From IMG/VR virus record IMGVR_UViG_3300005528_000100, positions 1-38,841 of that record: a stretch of DNA of 38,841 nt; one strand, written 5' to 3'. Position numbers and translations under genes: made by a program. The notes below the pieces were generated by a model. That model was not told the origin of the DNA. It was given only the letters and a program-made list of their open reading frames with translations, and made no database searches. Below are positions 21,283 through 28,589 of this stretch, in pieces. The DNA comes from a virus. The stretch's first letter is position 1. The number at the start of each line of letters is the position of its first letter.

Positions 21283-21677
21283 TTCTTCTTAAGAAGAGGG
21301 TATAGGTCACGAACAGCCTTTGATAAATTATATTCGGACATCCTTTTAAGGGGTATCCATTTATAATCAGCGTGTTCGAAAGATAAACTAGGGACAAAGG
21401 GTTCCGAAATTCTCATGATGAATGAGAAACAAGAACCCTTTGTCTCTCTTTTTTTATACTTGATCATATCCACCACTTCCCCCTTGGGAAGAAAACCAAT
21501 CTCTTCCTTACATTCTCTTTGGGCTGTTTGATAAGGAGTTTCTCCTTTTTCCGAATGACCTCCAACCAAACTCCATTTCTTGTTATGCTTTTGCAGTAAC
21601 AAGGTTTGATTGTCTGGTGTCAAAAATAAAAACCCTGCACCCTCATACTTTTTACTGACAAAATCGGAAAAGTTCAT
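21279..21677 (-). CDS. NUDIX hydrolase
   Basis: 132 residues, the typical one-domain length. The NUDIX box GHSEKGETPYQTAQRECKEE + IGF (residues about 39-61) fits G-x5-E-x7-R-E-U-x-E-E-x-G-U completely. These enzymes hydrolyse nucleoside diphosphates linked to another moiety; phage members clean up (d)NTP derivatives or decap RNA. The substrate cannot be read from sequence. No clear -35 upstream; AAGGCGA precedes the ATG. Confidence 0.85.
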   Translation of the reverse strand: MNFSDFVSKKYEGAGFLFLTPDNQTLLLQKHNKKWSLVGGHSEKGETPYQTAQRECKEEIGFLPKGEVVDMIKYKKRETKGSCFSFIMRISEPFVPSLSFEHADYKWIPLKRMSEYNLSKAVRDLYPLLKKN

Positions 21678-21694
21678 TCGCCTTATTATTTATA

Positions 21695-21722
21695 TTGCTT
21701 TTAGAAAATTTTTTGATATATT
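21695..21722 (+). promoter_or_regulatory. Promoter, near-leaderless
   Basis: TTGCTT-N16-TATATT, then 8 nt to the ATG at 21731. Confidence 0.6.
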
Positions 21723-21730
21723 AGAATATT

Positions 21731-22384
21731 ATGGAAACTATTAACGAGATTTGGAAACCTGTATTTTTAGAAGAATTTAAACATTTATACGAAGTATCAA
21801 ACAAAGGAAATATCCGCCGTCGAGACGGTAAGAAAAAATTGTATGGACATATCAATAGACTAGGATATCACGAAGTTAAATTCTACAACAAAGGACACAA
21901 ATCATTTTTGGTTCATAGATTGGTAAAAATAACCTTTGATTACAGAGAAGATTATAGCAACTACCATGTCCATCATAGAAGTCCAGATAAAACCAACAAT
22001 GCATACTATAACCTGCAATATCTGACCCCCCAAGAACACAATGAACTGGAAAGAAAAAAGGGAACTAACAAAGTAGGAGTCATGGGAAGAAAAAGTCTGA
22101 AGTTCAAGGGACTTATCGGAAAATTCGACAAAGAAGGATACCTCTTAAACTTTTACGAAGGACTGTTTGATTTGACCTCAAATGGTTACAATTCAAAATT
22201 GGTTTACAGGTGTGTCAATAAAAGATCAAAAATATATGCAAATCATATATGGAGAAGATTTCCCAAAAATCATAAACCAGAAATTGGAAAACTATATGAT
22301 ACAAACGATCCAATGTTTGATAAAACTATAGCAAAGTTTAAAAAAGAAAAGAAAAAAGAATACCAGATGGCACTCAAATTCTAA
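21731..22384 (+). CDS. NUMOD4-HNH homing endonuclease
   Basis: 217 residues. EIWKPVFLEEFKHLYEVSNK then GNIRRRDGKK and GYHEVKFYNKGHKSFLVHRL is the NUMOD4 plus HNH-core arrangement; HVHHRSPDKTNNAYYNLQYL with TPQEHNE supplies the HNH His/Asn residues. The C-terminal part likely binds DNA. Such enzymes spread by cutting intronless or genus-related genomes. First gene of a four-gene plus-strand cluster. Confidence 0.85.
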   Translation: METINEIWKPVFLEEFKHLYEVSNKGNIRRRDGKKKLYGHINRLGYHEVKFYNKGHKSFLVHRLVKITFDYREDYSNYHVHHRSPDKTNNAYYNLQYLTPQEHNELERKKGTNKVGVMGRKSLKFKGLIGKFDKEGYLLNFYEGLFDLTSNGYNSKLVYRCVNKRSKIYANHIWRRFPKNHKPEIGKLYDTNDPMFDKTIAKFKKEKKKEYQMALKF

Positions 22385-22855
22385 ATGAAAATAGCCCTTA
22401 CCAAAGAAGAAGCAGAACAAGCAGCTATCATGGGAGTCAAAAGAAGACTCACCAATCTATTCCGAGAACTCCGAGACTTGAGCCATCATGGACCACCCAT
22501 AGGTGGAAACTGGTGGTCCAATGATATCGAAGCAGCAGGAGCCGAATTAGCCTTTGCCAAATACATTGGAGAAGAATGGGTAGGATCGGTCAATACCTTC
22601 AGTGCTCCCGATGTAGGAACCAATTGGCAAGTAAGATATACCAATATTGATCATGGATGCCTAATCATTAGAAAAAAAGACAAAGGTAAACTTAATCAAA
22701 ACTTTGTTCTTATTACAGGTAATATGCCCAATTACACAGTAAAGGGATATATCAAAGGAGATGATGCTCTGGATAAAAAATATGTCCGAAATCCCAATAA
22801 TGGAGAACCTGCCTTCTTTGTTCCCCAAAAAGACCTTAAAACAAATTTCAAATGA
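22385..22855 (+). CDS. Putative PD-(D/E)XK nuclease-like protein
   Basis: 156 residues. AAGAELAFAKYIG (acidic helix), then SAPDVGTNWQVRYT gives E...D-x(n)-Q-V-R, compatible with the PD-(D/E)XK core, and two further strands (CLIIRKKD, FVLITGNM). Starts directly after the HNH gene stop (TAAATG). A nuclease role fits the neighbouring endonucleases but is inferred; the Lys of the motif is Arg. Confidence 0.45.
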   Translation: MKIALTKEEAEQAAIMGVKRRLTNLFRELRDLSHHGPPIGGNWWSNDIEAAGAELAFAKYIGEEWVGSVNTFSAPDVGTNWQVRYTNIDHGCLIIRKKDKGKLNQNFVLITGNMPNYTVKGYIKGDDALDKKYVRNPNNGEPAFFVPQKDLKTNFK

Positions 22856-23058
22856 TTAGCTATAAACCAATTACCAATTATAAATTATATCTCCGATATT
22901 GTGATTTGATAGCAAATTATAATATTATTCAAATATATAAAGAACTTCTAATCAAATTATCAGAAGAAGAACTGGATCTAAACCTATATCTTCATAAAAA
23001 TATGAAAGAAATGGAAATGAGATCTGTTCTTAATAAGCTACACAGAGAGTACCTATGA
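22852..23058 (+). CDS. Unknown small protein
   Basis: 68 residues, helical, aromatic N-terminus (YKPITNYKLYLRYCDLIANY). Overlaps both neighbours by 4 nt (ATGA-type), so it is translated within the endonuclease cluster. Not recognised. Confidence 0.65.
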   Translation: MISYKPITNYKLYLRYCDLIANYNIIQIYKELLIKLSEEELDLNLYLHKNMKEMEMRSVLNKLHREYL

Positions 23059-23606
23059 TGGAACAATTAGATTTTTTTGAAACTTTGTGTCCAACTTGTC
23101 CTGTTTGTAACCAATCTTTTAAAAAAACAACACACAATAAAAAATATTGTTCTGGTACATGTAGAGAAATAAAAGAAAAAGAAAAATACAAATATTCTGA
23201 ATATTTGTTCTGTTCTGTATGTAAAAAAAATTTTACCAAAACAAATAGAAGATTTAAAAAATACTGTAGTCAGTTATGTTATAAAGAAAAAAACAAACAC
23301 AGAAACCGTTTAATGACAGAACTTCGAAATATTTTATTTATGGTTGATAATCCAAAAGATGAAACCGTTTTCAATCTAACAGGAATAAAATCTAAAGACT
23401 TTTTAAAAAAACATTTGGAACAACAATTTAAGGAAGGAATGACATGGGAAAATTATGGAACAATGGGGTGGCATATTGATCACATTAATCCTTGCAGTTC
23501 TTTTGATTTAACTCTTCAAGAAGAAAGAAAAAAGTGTTTTCATTATACTAATCTTCAACCTTTATGGTGGTGGGAAAATACTTCCAAAGGAAATAGGATA
23601 ATATAG
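23055..23606 (+). CDS. HNH endonuclease with two zinc knuckles
   Basis: 183 residues. Two Cys4 modules (CPVCNQSF...YCSGTC and CSVCKKNF...YCSQLC), then the HNH core WHIDHINPCSSFDLTLQEER with FHYTNLQPLWWWEN and the final Asn/Lys. This is a standard freestanding phage HNH endonuclease. Last gene of the plus-strand cluster, followed by a terminator. Confidence 0.88.
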   Translation: MMEQLDFFETLCPTCPVCNQSFKKTTHNKKYCSGTCREIKEKEKYKYSEYLFCSVCKKNFTKTNRRFKKYCSQLCYKEKNKHRNRLMTELRNILFMVDNPKDETVFNLTGIKSKDFLKKHLEQQFKEGMTWENYGTMGWHIDHINPCSSFDLTLQEERKKCFHYTNLQPLWWWENTSKGNRII

Positions 23607-23660
23607 TACCATACCCTATATACCCCTATATAAAATGGGGGGCATTGCCCCCTATGACAC

Positions 23661-23693
23661 CTATGACACAATGTTTGTCATAGAGATATTTTT
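23661..23693 (+). terminator. Intrinsic terminator of the endonuclease cluster
   Basis: CTATGACA-CAATGTT-TGTCATAG then AGATATTTTT. Just upstream are a GGGGGC/GCCCCC stem and a tandem CTATGACAC. Confidence 0.65.
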
Positions 23694-23792
23694 GCAGAGG
23701 GGGTCTTCGAATGAAACGTGTTTTCAGGAAACACGATTTTTTTAAAACGTCTTTGAGAAGAGAAGGTGGTTCGAAGTGGAACGAGTGCAAAG

Positions 23793-23821
23793 AAAAACCC
23801 ACTGCCCTTGCGAGCAGTGGG
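23793..23821 (-). terminator. Intrinsic terminator
   Basis: On the minus strand CCCACTGC-N8-GCAGTGGG followed by TTTTTC. Ends the 24042 gene. Confidence 0.8.
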
Positions 23822-23841
23822 TCTGACTTCGAGGTGGAAGT

Positions 23842-24042
23842 CTATGGGTTGATCCCGAACTTCTTGAGGTATCTCCTCGTAGGATGGAAGCCTCTATCTG
23901 AACGGTGCCAAGCCAAGGGTGGCATGGTCTTATCGTGAGGGTAGAGTATACCTCCGATGGTTGTCTCCTTGTTCCAGAAGAGTCCAGAGAGGAGTGCTTT
24001 GTTGATGAGGTTACCGACTCGTTTGCTGTGTGATGATTTCAT
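23842..24042 (-). CDS. Unknown small basic protein
   Basis: 66 residues: MKSSHSKRVGNLINKALLSG, then GGILYPHDKTMPPLAWHRSD and a basic end (RRYLKKFGINP). Not recognised. The start is fixed by the promoter at 24053-24081. Monocistronic, with its own terminator. Confidence 0.65.
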   Translation of the reverse strand: MKSSHSKRVGNLINKALLSGLFWNKETTIGGILYPHDKTMPPLAWHRSDRGFHPTRRYLKKFGINP

Positions 24043-24052
24043 AACAGTATCA

Positions 24053-24081
24053 ATGATAGATGATGAGTGGTTGGTGGACAA
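24053..24081 (-). promoter_or_regulatory. Promoter, near-leaderless
   Basis: TTGTCC-N17-TATCAT, then 10 nt to the ATG at 24042. Confidence 0.65.
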
Positions 24082-24181
24082 CCGCCGCGAGTGTCATAAA
24101 GAATAGATTGTTCTACTGATGGGAACCTTTGGTTGTCATAAGAACTGGTGGGTGGGTTAGAACCACTGTTCAACTGGGACA

Positions 24182-24210
24182 ACAAGAAGACATGAATCAT
24201 ATTTTCTTGT
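24182..24210 (+). repeat. ACAAGAAAA dyad, inverted copy
   Basis: ACAAGAAGAC...ATTTTCTTGT; the only copy whose ATGAATCAT core reads on the plus strand. It lies 100 bp upstream of its promoter rather than 27-28. Confidence 0.7.
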
Positions 24211-24244
24211 GAGCGCAGGTGACGGGCTGGACAGATGTGGGAAA

Positions 24245-24276
24245 GAAAAAACCCCCACGGATTTCTCCGTGAGGGT
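24245..24276 (-). terminator. Intrinsic terminator
   Basis: On the minus strand CCCTCACGGA-GAAA-TCCGTGGGGG then TTTTTTCTTTC. Ends the 24703 gene. Confidence 0.85.
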
Positions 24277-24295
24277 TCGTGTGAGTTGGGTTGGT

Positions 24296-24703
24296 TTAGC
24301 CCCAAGTCAAGCCGCCGACATCGCTTGGTGAGACTGTGGTAACCACCCCTTGAGCCAAGAGCATTTGGGCACAGAGTTCGGGGTCTTCGCAAACTCCGTT
24401 GTAGAGTTCGCCCTCCCACTTGTCGGTGTTGTTTTCGAGGAGGTCGTAGACATCGCCACGGAGCTTGCCCCATCCGAAGATGCGGAAGTTGTCCATTGGT
24501 CCCATGTCGGGGTTGTCGTTGATCTCGCGCCAGAGTTCGTGCTCCAGATCGAGAGTGTCCTCGTTGCGCGAACGGGCAGCATTGAGGAGTTCCTTGTGGT
24601 TGGCTTGCGTCTTGGTGAGACGCTCCATTGTTCCCTTGGGCACTTCTGCGAGTGCTTCGAGGGTGTTGCTGTTGGTGGTGATTGGATATAAGCGTGTTCC
24701 CAT
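24296..24703 (-). CDS. Unknown early-region protein
   Basis: 135 residues, acidic and helical: KTQANHKELLNAARSRNEDT, RIFGWGKLRGDVYDLL and a Cys-containing C-terminus (CEDPELCAQML). Not recognised. Monocistronic: dyad, promoter, gene, terminator. The start context is CTCGTTATG, with no SD. Confidence 0.65.
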   Translation of the reverse strand: MGTRLYPITTNSNTLEALAEVPKGTMERLTKTQANHKELLNAARSRNEDTLDLEHELWREINDNPDMGPMDNFRIFGWGKLRGDVYDLLENNTDKWEGELYNGVCEDPELCAQMLLAQGVVTTVSPSDVGGLTWG

Positions 24704-24713
24704 AACGAGGATG

Positions 24714-24741
24714 AGTGTATGTGGAATGGTCAGGAAGGGAA
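24714..24741 (-). promoter_or_regulatory. Promoter, near-leaderless
   Basis: TTCCCT-N16-TACACT, then 10 nt to the ATG. The weak -35 is supported by the fixed 27-bp distance to the dyad. Confidence 0.55.
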
Positions 24742-24768
24742 GAAGTTTTTTGCCCGTTGTTGGACTCT

Positions 24769-24797
24769 ACAAGAAAATAAGATTCATACTTTCTTGT
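24769..24797 (-). repeat. ACAAGAAAA dyad
   Basis: ACAAGAAAAT...CTTTCTTGT; perfect outer arms, 27 bp upstream of the -35 of the 24703 gene, with a T/A-tract between. Confidence 0.8.
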
Positions 24798-24843
24798 AAG
24801 GGGTTTGCAGGTGAGAAGTCAGGGAAGTTCTGGTCTGGGAAAA

Positions 24844-24874
24844 AGAAAAACCCAACCACCTTTCGATGGTTGGG
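24844..24874 (-). terminator. Intrinsic terminator
   Basis: On the minus strand CCCAACCA-N8-TGGTTGGG then TTTTTCTTTT. Ends the 25303 gene. Confidence 0.85.
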
Positions 24875-24895
24875 TTGGTTGGGAGGAAAGTATTC

Positions 24896-25303
24896 CTATC
24901 CGTAGATGGCTTCTCCGAAGAGACAACATTGGAGGAAGACATCGCCAGTATCAGCATCTTCGTTTTCGTTGATGAAATCCATCATGTGACGAGGATACTT
25001 TTCAGCCATGATCTTAAGACCTCTTTCGATGGCTTCCAGATCAAGGCGTTTGTCTTCGGAGTCTTCATCTTCCATGTCACCCACGACGAGTGCCCCGCCT
25101 TCGTTCAAGGGATAATCCAGATGGCGGTAGACTTGATCCTTATCGGTTCGGAACGTGAGAGCTTTTGGCTCCACGAATTCGTTGATGACATACCAGTAGT
25201 TGCTGCCACCTTCAAAGGCAGAGCAGAGCAGATCGGAAATACGTTCCAAGCTGATGCTATGCTTGACGGCGACTGACAGGGTTTGAGGTGTTTGTGTTTT
25301 CAT
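24896..25303 (-). CDS. Recurrent phage protein with GGSNYWY motif
   Basis: 135 residues. LLCSAFEGGSNYWYVIN near residues 27-43 is a motif I have seen in phage proteins of unknown function; acidic middle (GDMEDEDSEDKR), then a helix (IERGLKIMAEKYPRH) and D-F. Monocistronic with dyad, promoter and terminator. Confidence 0.65.
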   Translation of the reverse strand: MKTQTPQTLSVAVKHSISLERISDLLCSAFEGGSNYWYVINEFVEPKALTFRTDKDQVYRHLDYPLNEGGALVVGDMEDEDSEDKRLDLEAIERGLKIMAEKYPRHMMDFINENEDADTGDVFLQCCLFGEAIYG

Positions 25304-25313
25304 AACGAGCGCG

Positions 25314-25341
25314 ATTATACACAGGATCCAATGGCTGTGAA
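25314..25341 (-). promoter_or_regulatory. Promoter, near-leaderless
   Basis: TTCACA-N16-TATAAT, then 10 nt (ending CGTT) to the ATG at 25303. A GGAAAAAAA tract sits just upstream of the -35. Confidence 0.75.
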
Positions 25342-25369
25342 GGACTTTTTTTCCTGAACCTCGAACACT

Positions 25370-25400
25370 ACAAGAAAATAAGATTCATGCTTTCTTTTGT
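25370..25400 (-). repeat. ACAAGAAAA dyad
   Basis: ACAAGAAAAT...TTTCTTTTGT, right arm with two extra T; 28 bp upstream of the -35. Confidence 0.75.
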
Positions 25401-25463
25401 TCTGGGTTGCAGGTGAGATGTGGATTTGTTTTGTGTGTCGTTGTTTTGTGTGTGTTGGTATGA

Positions 25464-25497
25464 AAGAAAAAAACCCACCGCCCTTTCGGACGATGGG
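25464..25497 (-). terminator. Intrinsic terminator
   Basis: On the minus strand CCCATCG-N10-CGGTGGG (one mismatch) then TTTTTTTCTTTC. Ends the SprT-like gene. Confidence 0.75.
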
Positions 25498-25517
25498 TTG
25501 ATCACACCACAAATGTT

Positions 25518-25892
25518 TCAGCAATCAAACGGGTCGTTTTGACAAGGCCCATTGAAGATTTGTTTGGGGTATACTTTGTTTCGTTTGATGTAGATTCCCC
25601 AGTAAGCAAGAGCCTTGTCCTCTACCTTTTTGAACAGGGTTCCATGATCAATGCCACCTGCATAGAAGTGACAGACTTCATGGATGGTGTAGTAGGTGAC
25701 GTAACGATCCCCACGATTCCAAGCCCACTTTGGCAGAGAGAACCAACCCTTGTGGGTGTAGGCTTTGCCGTTGCGAGTGTCCTTGATGATTGCGCGAGGA
25801 CGAATCGACAGGTTGAGAAACTTTGCCGTCAAGTCTGCGATACCTTGGATATCTTCCAGCTTGAGTGTGGATGGAATTGCATTAGTAGTCAT
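25518..25892 (-). CDS. SprT-like zinc metalloprotease-type protein
   Basis: 124 residues. YYTIHEVCHFYAGG (about 67-80) is an HExxH zincin motif in a SprT-like setting: a strand, then HE-x-x-H, then HGTLFKKVEDKAL where the second His-Gly supplies the third ligand. SprT/Spartan proteins act on DNA-protein crosslinks or as small metalloproteases. The frame is open further upstream, but the promoter -10 at 25903-25908 fixes the start at MTTNAI. Monocistronic. Confidence 0.7.
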   Translation of the reverse strand: MTTNAIPSTLKLEDIQGIADLTAKFLNLSIRPRAIIKDTRNGKAYTHKGWFSLPKWAWNRGDRYVTYYTIHEVCHFYAGGIDHGTLFKKVEDKALAYWGIYIKRNKVYPKQIFNGPCQNDPFDC

Positions 25893-25902
25893 AACGTCTG
25901 CG

Positions 25903-25930
25903 AGTATAGATGGGGCGGATCGAGGGACAA
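25903..25930 (-). promoter_or_regulatory. Promoter, near-leaderless
   Basis: TTGTCC-N16-TATACT, then 10 nt (ending CGTT) to the ATG at 25892. Confidence 0.75.
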
Positions 25931-25957
25931 GGAATTTTTTGCAGGTGGATCGAGACA

Positions 25958-25988
25958 ACAAGAAAATAAGATTCATCCTTTCTTTTGA
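25958..25988 (-). repeat. ACAAGAAAA dyad
   Basis: ACAAGAAAAT...CTTTCTTTTGA; 27 bp upstream of the -35; right arm degenerate. Confidence 0.7.
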
Positions 25989-26040
25989 GAGGTGGAATCG
26001 AACCAAATGATTTCGGACAGAGAGAAAGTGTAACTCAAAC

Positions 26041-26068
26041 AAAAAACCCGCCCCCTTTCGGGAGCGGG
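26041..26068 (-). terminator. Intrinsic terminator
   Basis: On the minus strand CCCGCTCCC-GAAA-GGGGGCGGG then TTTTTTG. Ends the 26630 gene. Confidence 0.85.
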
Positions 26069-26087
26069 TTGGTTTGAGCGGGAGGGA

Positions 26088-26630
26088 TTAGTGCAATTCG
26101 ATCAGATCGCCGCAGACCTTAACACCTGCGATGTTTTCGGGGTTAAGGATGAATTGACCGAATTTGTTACGCTTAAACTCCAGAGCCTTTTCGATGTCAC
26201 GCTTTGCCAGAGTAAGCGGACGGCTGTTGACAGGCTTCTTCGGATTTGTCGGAGGAGCAACTTGCTCCTTTTGTTGGACGAATCCGTAGAGGTAGATTTC
26301 ACCAGTTTCTTTGTGTTGGCGAATACCTTTGCCGATGTTATCGAATGTATCTTTTTGCGTGTAGCTGCTGCTCACGCCTTGGGTGAGCGTTTCGGTGAGC
26401 GACTGAAGCATTTGCCCCTTGGCTTCGGTTTCAATGTCGTTGCTCGGCTGATAGGCTTCCAGAGCGATTTTGTCCGCTTCGCAAGCTGCCTTGTAGTCGA
26501 TACCAAAGTTAAGCGTGTAACGCGAGGTTTCGCCTGTGCCTTTGGTCATGTAGATGAACGAGATGAATTTGCATCCGTTCGTGGTGGATTCCCTCAAGAT
26601 GTCGAGGGCATTGATTTTGATGTTAGCCAT
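26088..26630 (-). CDS. Unknown early-region protein
   Basis: 180 residues. N-terminal alpha/beta part (TTNGCKFISFIYMTKGTGET), a central helix, then Pro-rich linker (APPTNPKKPVNS) and a basic helical end (RDIEKALEFKRNKFGQFIL). Not recognised. Unlike its neighbours it has a leader of about 50 nt, with a GTC-GAAA-GAC hairpin and tandem CACAAA units. Confidence 0.65.
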   Translation of the reverse strand: MANIKINALDILRESTTNGCKFISFIYMTKGTGETSRYTLNFGIDYKAACEADKIALEAYQPSNDIETEAKGQMLQSLTETLTQGVSSSYTQKDTFDNIGKGIRQHKETGEIYLYGFVQQKEQVAPPTNPKKPVNSRPLTLAKRDIEKALEFKRNKFGQFILNPENIAGVKVCGDLIELH

Positions 26631-26689
26631 AACTTTTGTCTATTTTGTTTGGTTGTTTGTGTTTGTGTTTGTGTCTTTCGACAATGCCG

Positions 26690-26717
26690 ACAATACCAGA
26701 AGGCACAGCCGATGCAA
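26690..26717 (-). promoter_or_regulatory. Promoter with long leader
   Basis: TTGCAT-N16-TATTGT; predicted start near 26683, about 53 nt before the ATG at 26630. Dyad 27 bp upstream. Confidence 0.6.
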
Positions 26718-26744
26718 CGGATTTTTTTCCCGTGGGAACACTCT

Positions 26745-26774
26745 ACAAGAAAATAAGATTCATGCTTTCTTTTG
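26745..26774 (-). repeat. ACAAGAAAA dyad
   Basis: ACAAGAAAAT...CTTTCTTTTGA, 27 bp upstream of the -35 at 26712-26717. Confidence 0.7.
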
Positions 26775-26943
26775 AGCCTGAAAATTGCCCAGGCGAAGAA
26801 GCCGATTTCGTTCTATCAGTTGGCGGAATTCCTGGCGAGGAGGACACCAGACAAGAAAATAAGTTTCCCAATTCTCACATACTAATGAGTTTGGGTTATT
26901 AAATATAAGTTATTAGATATAACCTATTGATATTCAACTACAA
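26775..26943. other. Intergenic region, no gene seen
   Basis: No credible ORF. It holds one half-dyad (26851) and an AT-rich stretch at about 26880-26935 with three related units (TTATTAAATATAAG, TTATTAGATATAACC, TATTGATATTC), bounded by GGTTAT and ATAACC. Could be a regulatory spacer or easily melted DNA. Confidence 0.5.
26851..26867 (-). repeat. ACAAGAAAATAAGTTTC half-site
   Basis: Left arm plus AAGTTTC; right arm absent. 106 bp from the full copy at 26745. Confidence 0.65.
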
Positions 26944-26977
26944 AGAAAAGGGGTGGTGACCACTCGGCCACCACCCC
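26944..26977 (-). terminator. Intrinsic terminator
   Basis: On the minus strand GGGGTGGTG-N10-CACCACCCC then TTTTCTTTG. Ends the 27310 gene. Confidence 0.8.
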
Positions 26978-26998
26978 AACACACAACACACCTATCTA

Positions 26999-27310
26999 CT
27001 AATTTTCTAAATCTACATAGATATTCTTCTTTGCCAATGCATTGAGAATATCGAAGAACTCTTCGCGGCCTTTGATAGATCCATCCTCTTCAATATTGTT
27101 TCCAAAGGACTCTTCAATGTCCAATACATCTTCCGCATGGTGTCCAAAGGAGATTGCATCTATGAGCGTTCTATTGTTGTCTCCCCAACTGAAGGGTGCA
27201 TCTTGGCTAATCACATCATAGAACCAGCCATGCCAATCTTTGGGAATGATATCTGATATTGGAACGAACTTTGCAATTTGAGTTTCTGGTAGTTTAAGTT
27301 TCGTTTTCAT
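26999..27310 (-). CDS. Unknown early-region protein
   Basis: 103 residues, acidic: DWHGWFYDVISQDAPFSWGD, then HHAEDVLDIEESFGNN and a helical end. Not recognised. A half-dyad lies only 20 nt upstream of the ATG and a conserved 43-bp block 81 bp upstream; no consensus -35/-10 is visible, so control differs from its neighbours. Confidence 0.65.
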   Translation of the reverse strand: MKTKLKLPETQIAKFVPISDIIPKDWHGWFYDVISQDAPFSWGDNNRTLIDAISFGHHAEDVLDIEESFGNNIEEDGSIKGREEFFDILNALAKKNIYVDLEN

Positions 27311-27329
27311 TTTATTTAATTTTTCGCTT

Positions 27330-27346
27330 ACAAGAAAATAAGTTTC
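27330..27346 (-). repeat. ACAAGAAAATAAGTTTC half-site
   Basis: Half-site very close to the 27310 start, closer than in any other unit. Confidence 0.65.
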
Positions 27347-27390
27347 TGGATTATCTAATCGCGTGTGCGCGTATACGTATATGCGTCACC

Positions 27391-27433
27391 TGCGGGTATG
27401 CGACACCATGTTACAATTCAACACACTGTTGCA
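27391..27433. repeat. 43-bp conserved block, copy 1
   Basis: Begins TGCGGGTATGCGACACCATG and ends AACACACTGTTGCA; 39 of 43 positions match copy 2 at 30059. It covers the last codons of the 27690 gene and lies upstream of the 27310 gene beside a near-palindrome (CGTATACGTATATGCG). Confidence 0.75.
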
Positions 27434-27690
27434 AATTTACTCGTCTTTACTGGATAAAGCTCGAAAGGTTCATTATCGAAGTTGTAATGATAGTAGTCCA
27501 AGTATTGAAGAGTCTTTTGAAGTTGTTTGGCAAAGAGAATAGTGCGGCGGCAACGACTGCACTCGTAGAAGCCAAACGATGGAACCTCTACAAGCTCACC
27601 CATTGAGATGACTTGTTGTTTGTCGATGACAGATACGAGTTTGCCAACTTTGCACTTGGGACAATCAGAGTTTTCTTTAGGTGTTTTCAT
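27418..27690 (-). CDS. Zinc-ribbon protein
   Basis: 90 residues. CPKCKVGKL (10-13) and CSRCRR (about 49-52) form a CxxC...CxxC zinc ribbon of about 40 residues, followed by a helix and an acidic/aromatic tail. Zinc ribbons of this size bind nucleic acid or proteins; partner unknown. Start context GTGTTATG, promoter and dyad upstream. Confidence 0.7.
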   Translation of the reverse strand: MKTPKENSDCPKCKVGKLVSVIDKQQVISMGELVEVPSFGFYECSRCRRTILFAKQLQKTLQYLDYYHYNFDNEPFELYPVKTSKFATVC

Positions 27691-27699
27691 AACACGGAC

Positions 27700-27728
27700 A
27701 TTGAATCATTTTAAAAGAACTATGGCAA
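27700..27728 (-). promoter_or_regulatory. Promoter, near-leaderless
   Basis: TTGCCA-N17-TTCAAT, then 9 nt to the ATG at 27690; weak -10, but the 28-bp dyad spacing supports it. Confidence 0.5.
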
Positions 27729-27756
27729 GAACTTTTTTTCCTGATCCTCGAACACG

Positions 27757-27785
27757 ACAAGAAAATATGATTCATCTTTTCTTTA
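27757..27785 (-). repeat. ACAAGAAAA dyad
   Basis: ACAAGAAAATATGATTCAT then CTTTTCTTTAT; 28 bp upstream of the -35. Confidence 0.7.
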
Positions 27786-27830
27786 TCGCCTGAAAATATC
27801 AACTAAAGTTGATGTCAGTATATACAAAAG

Positions 27831-27858
27831 AAAAAACCCCCTGTCTTTCGACAGAGGG
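27831..27858 (-). terminator. Intrinsic terminator of the GP88 gene
   Basis: On the minus strand CCCTCTGTC-GAAA-GACAGGGGG then TTTTTTCTTTTG. Confidence 0.85.
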
Positions 27859-27882
27859 TTTTGAGAAGGGATTTTCTGTTTG

Positions 27883-28524
27883 TCAGTGTTGCTTGTAGCT
27901 AATGCAATAAACCGACCTGTCCCAACAAGCTCGACAATCTCCACAGATATTGTTTTGCTTGGAAGCGGGGCAAGTAAATCCATCCTTGGATACACCGCTC
28001 ACTTGAACCCCCAAGCGTTGCGCGACGGAATCGGGAGTTTTACCATCAAGCATATAGGCAGAGAGACGAACACAGAGGTTGTCGGGAAAAGAATTTTCAA
28101 CCTTTGCGATGTAGTCAGAGACGATGCCGTATTCTCTGGTGGGAAGCCAGAATTTGATTGACGGAAGATTCTTTGCAACTTGCACAATCTTTTGCAGGTG
28201 GTCGATGTCTTGTAAATCTCCGCTGTCATGCCAGCGAAAGAATCCACTCTTTTCCTTTTTATTGATAAGGAATGTAATGGCATCAACCCACAGAGGATTA
28301 GTCAAAGACTGAAAACGTTTTTCCATAGCATCAATGACGTTTTGGAAAATGTAACGACCCTTGAGCGCATAGCACTTGGAGCAAATGCTTCCCTTGATCT
28401 TGCGAAGCAAAGAACCGACCTTGCAACGAAAGGCAGGGATTGAATAAGCATGACCGGGCATCTTGCTCGGTGCGGATAGTGTGTGAACGATTTGTTCGGC
28501 TTGTTTTGTTGTGGTGAATTTCAT
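27883..28524 (-). CDS. GP88-family phage protein
   Basis: 213 residues. ICSKCYALKGRYIF, later FFRWHDSGDLQDIDHLQ, KFWLPTREYG and a Cys-rich C-terminus (CPASKQNNICGDCRACWD) match the phage GP88 family, which carries conserved Cys residues that probably bind metal; its biochemical role is not established. The start MKFTTT (28524) is chosen because the -10 at 28534-28539 lies upstream; a Met three codons earlier would precede the transcript start. Confidence 0.8.
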   Translation of the reverse strand: MKFTTTKQAEQIVHTLSAPSKMPGHAYSIPAFRCKVGSLLRKIKGSICSKCYALKGRYIFQNVIDAMEKRFQSLTNPLWVDAITFLINKKEKSGFFRWHDSGDLQDIDHLQKIVQVAKNLPSIKFWLPTREYGIVSDYIAKVENSFPDNLCVRLSAYMLDGKTPDSVAQRLGVQVSGVSKDGFTCPASKQNNICGDCRACWDRSVYCISYKQH

Positions 28525-28533
28525 AACGCGCAA

Positions 28534-28562
28534 AGAGTAAGCAATTGCCTCGAACCTGACAA
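28534..28562 (-). promoter_or_regulatory. Promoter, near-leaderless
   Basis: TTGTCA-N17-TACTCT, then 9 nt to the ATG at 28524; GGAAAAAAA tract upstream. Confidence 0.75.
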
Positions 28563-28589
28563 GGATTTTTTTCCTGAATCTCGAACACT

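Noticed and set aside
23711-23938. 75-codon plus ORF
   Set aside because: Covers the terminator stem and the 3' end of the 24042 gene on the other strand.
26091-26756. 221-codon plus ORF
   Set aside because: Antisense to the 26630 gene; runs through its terminator-promoter context without any start signal.
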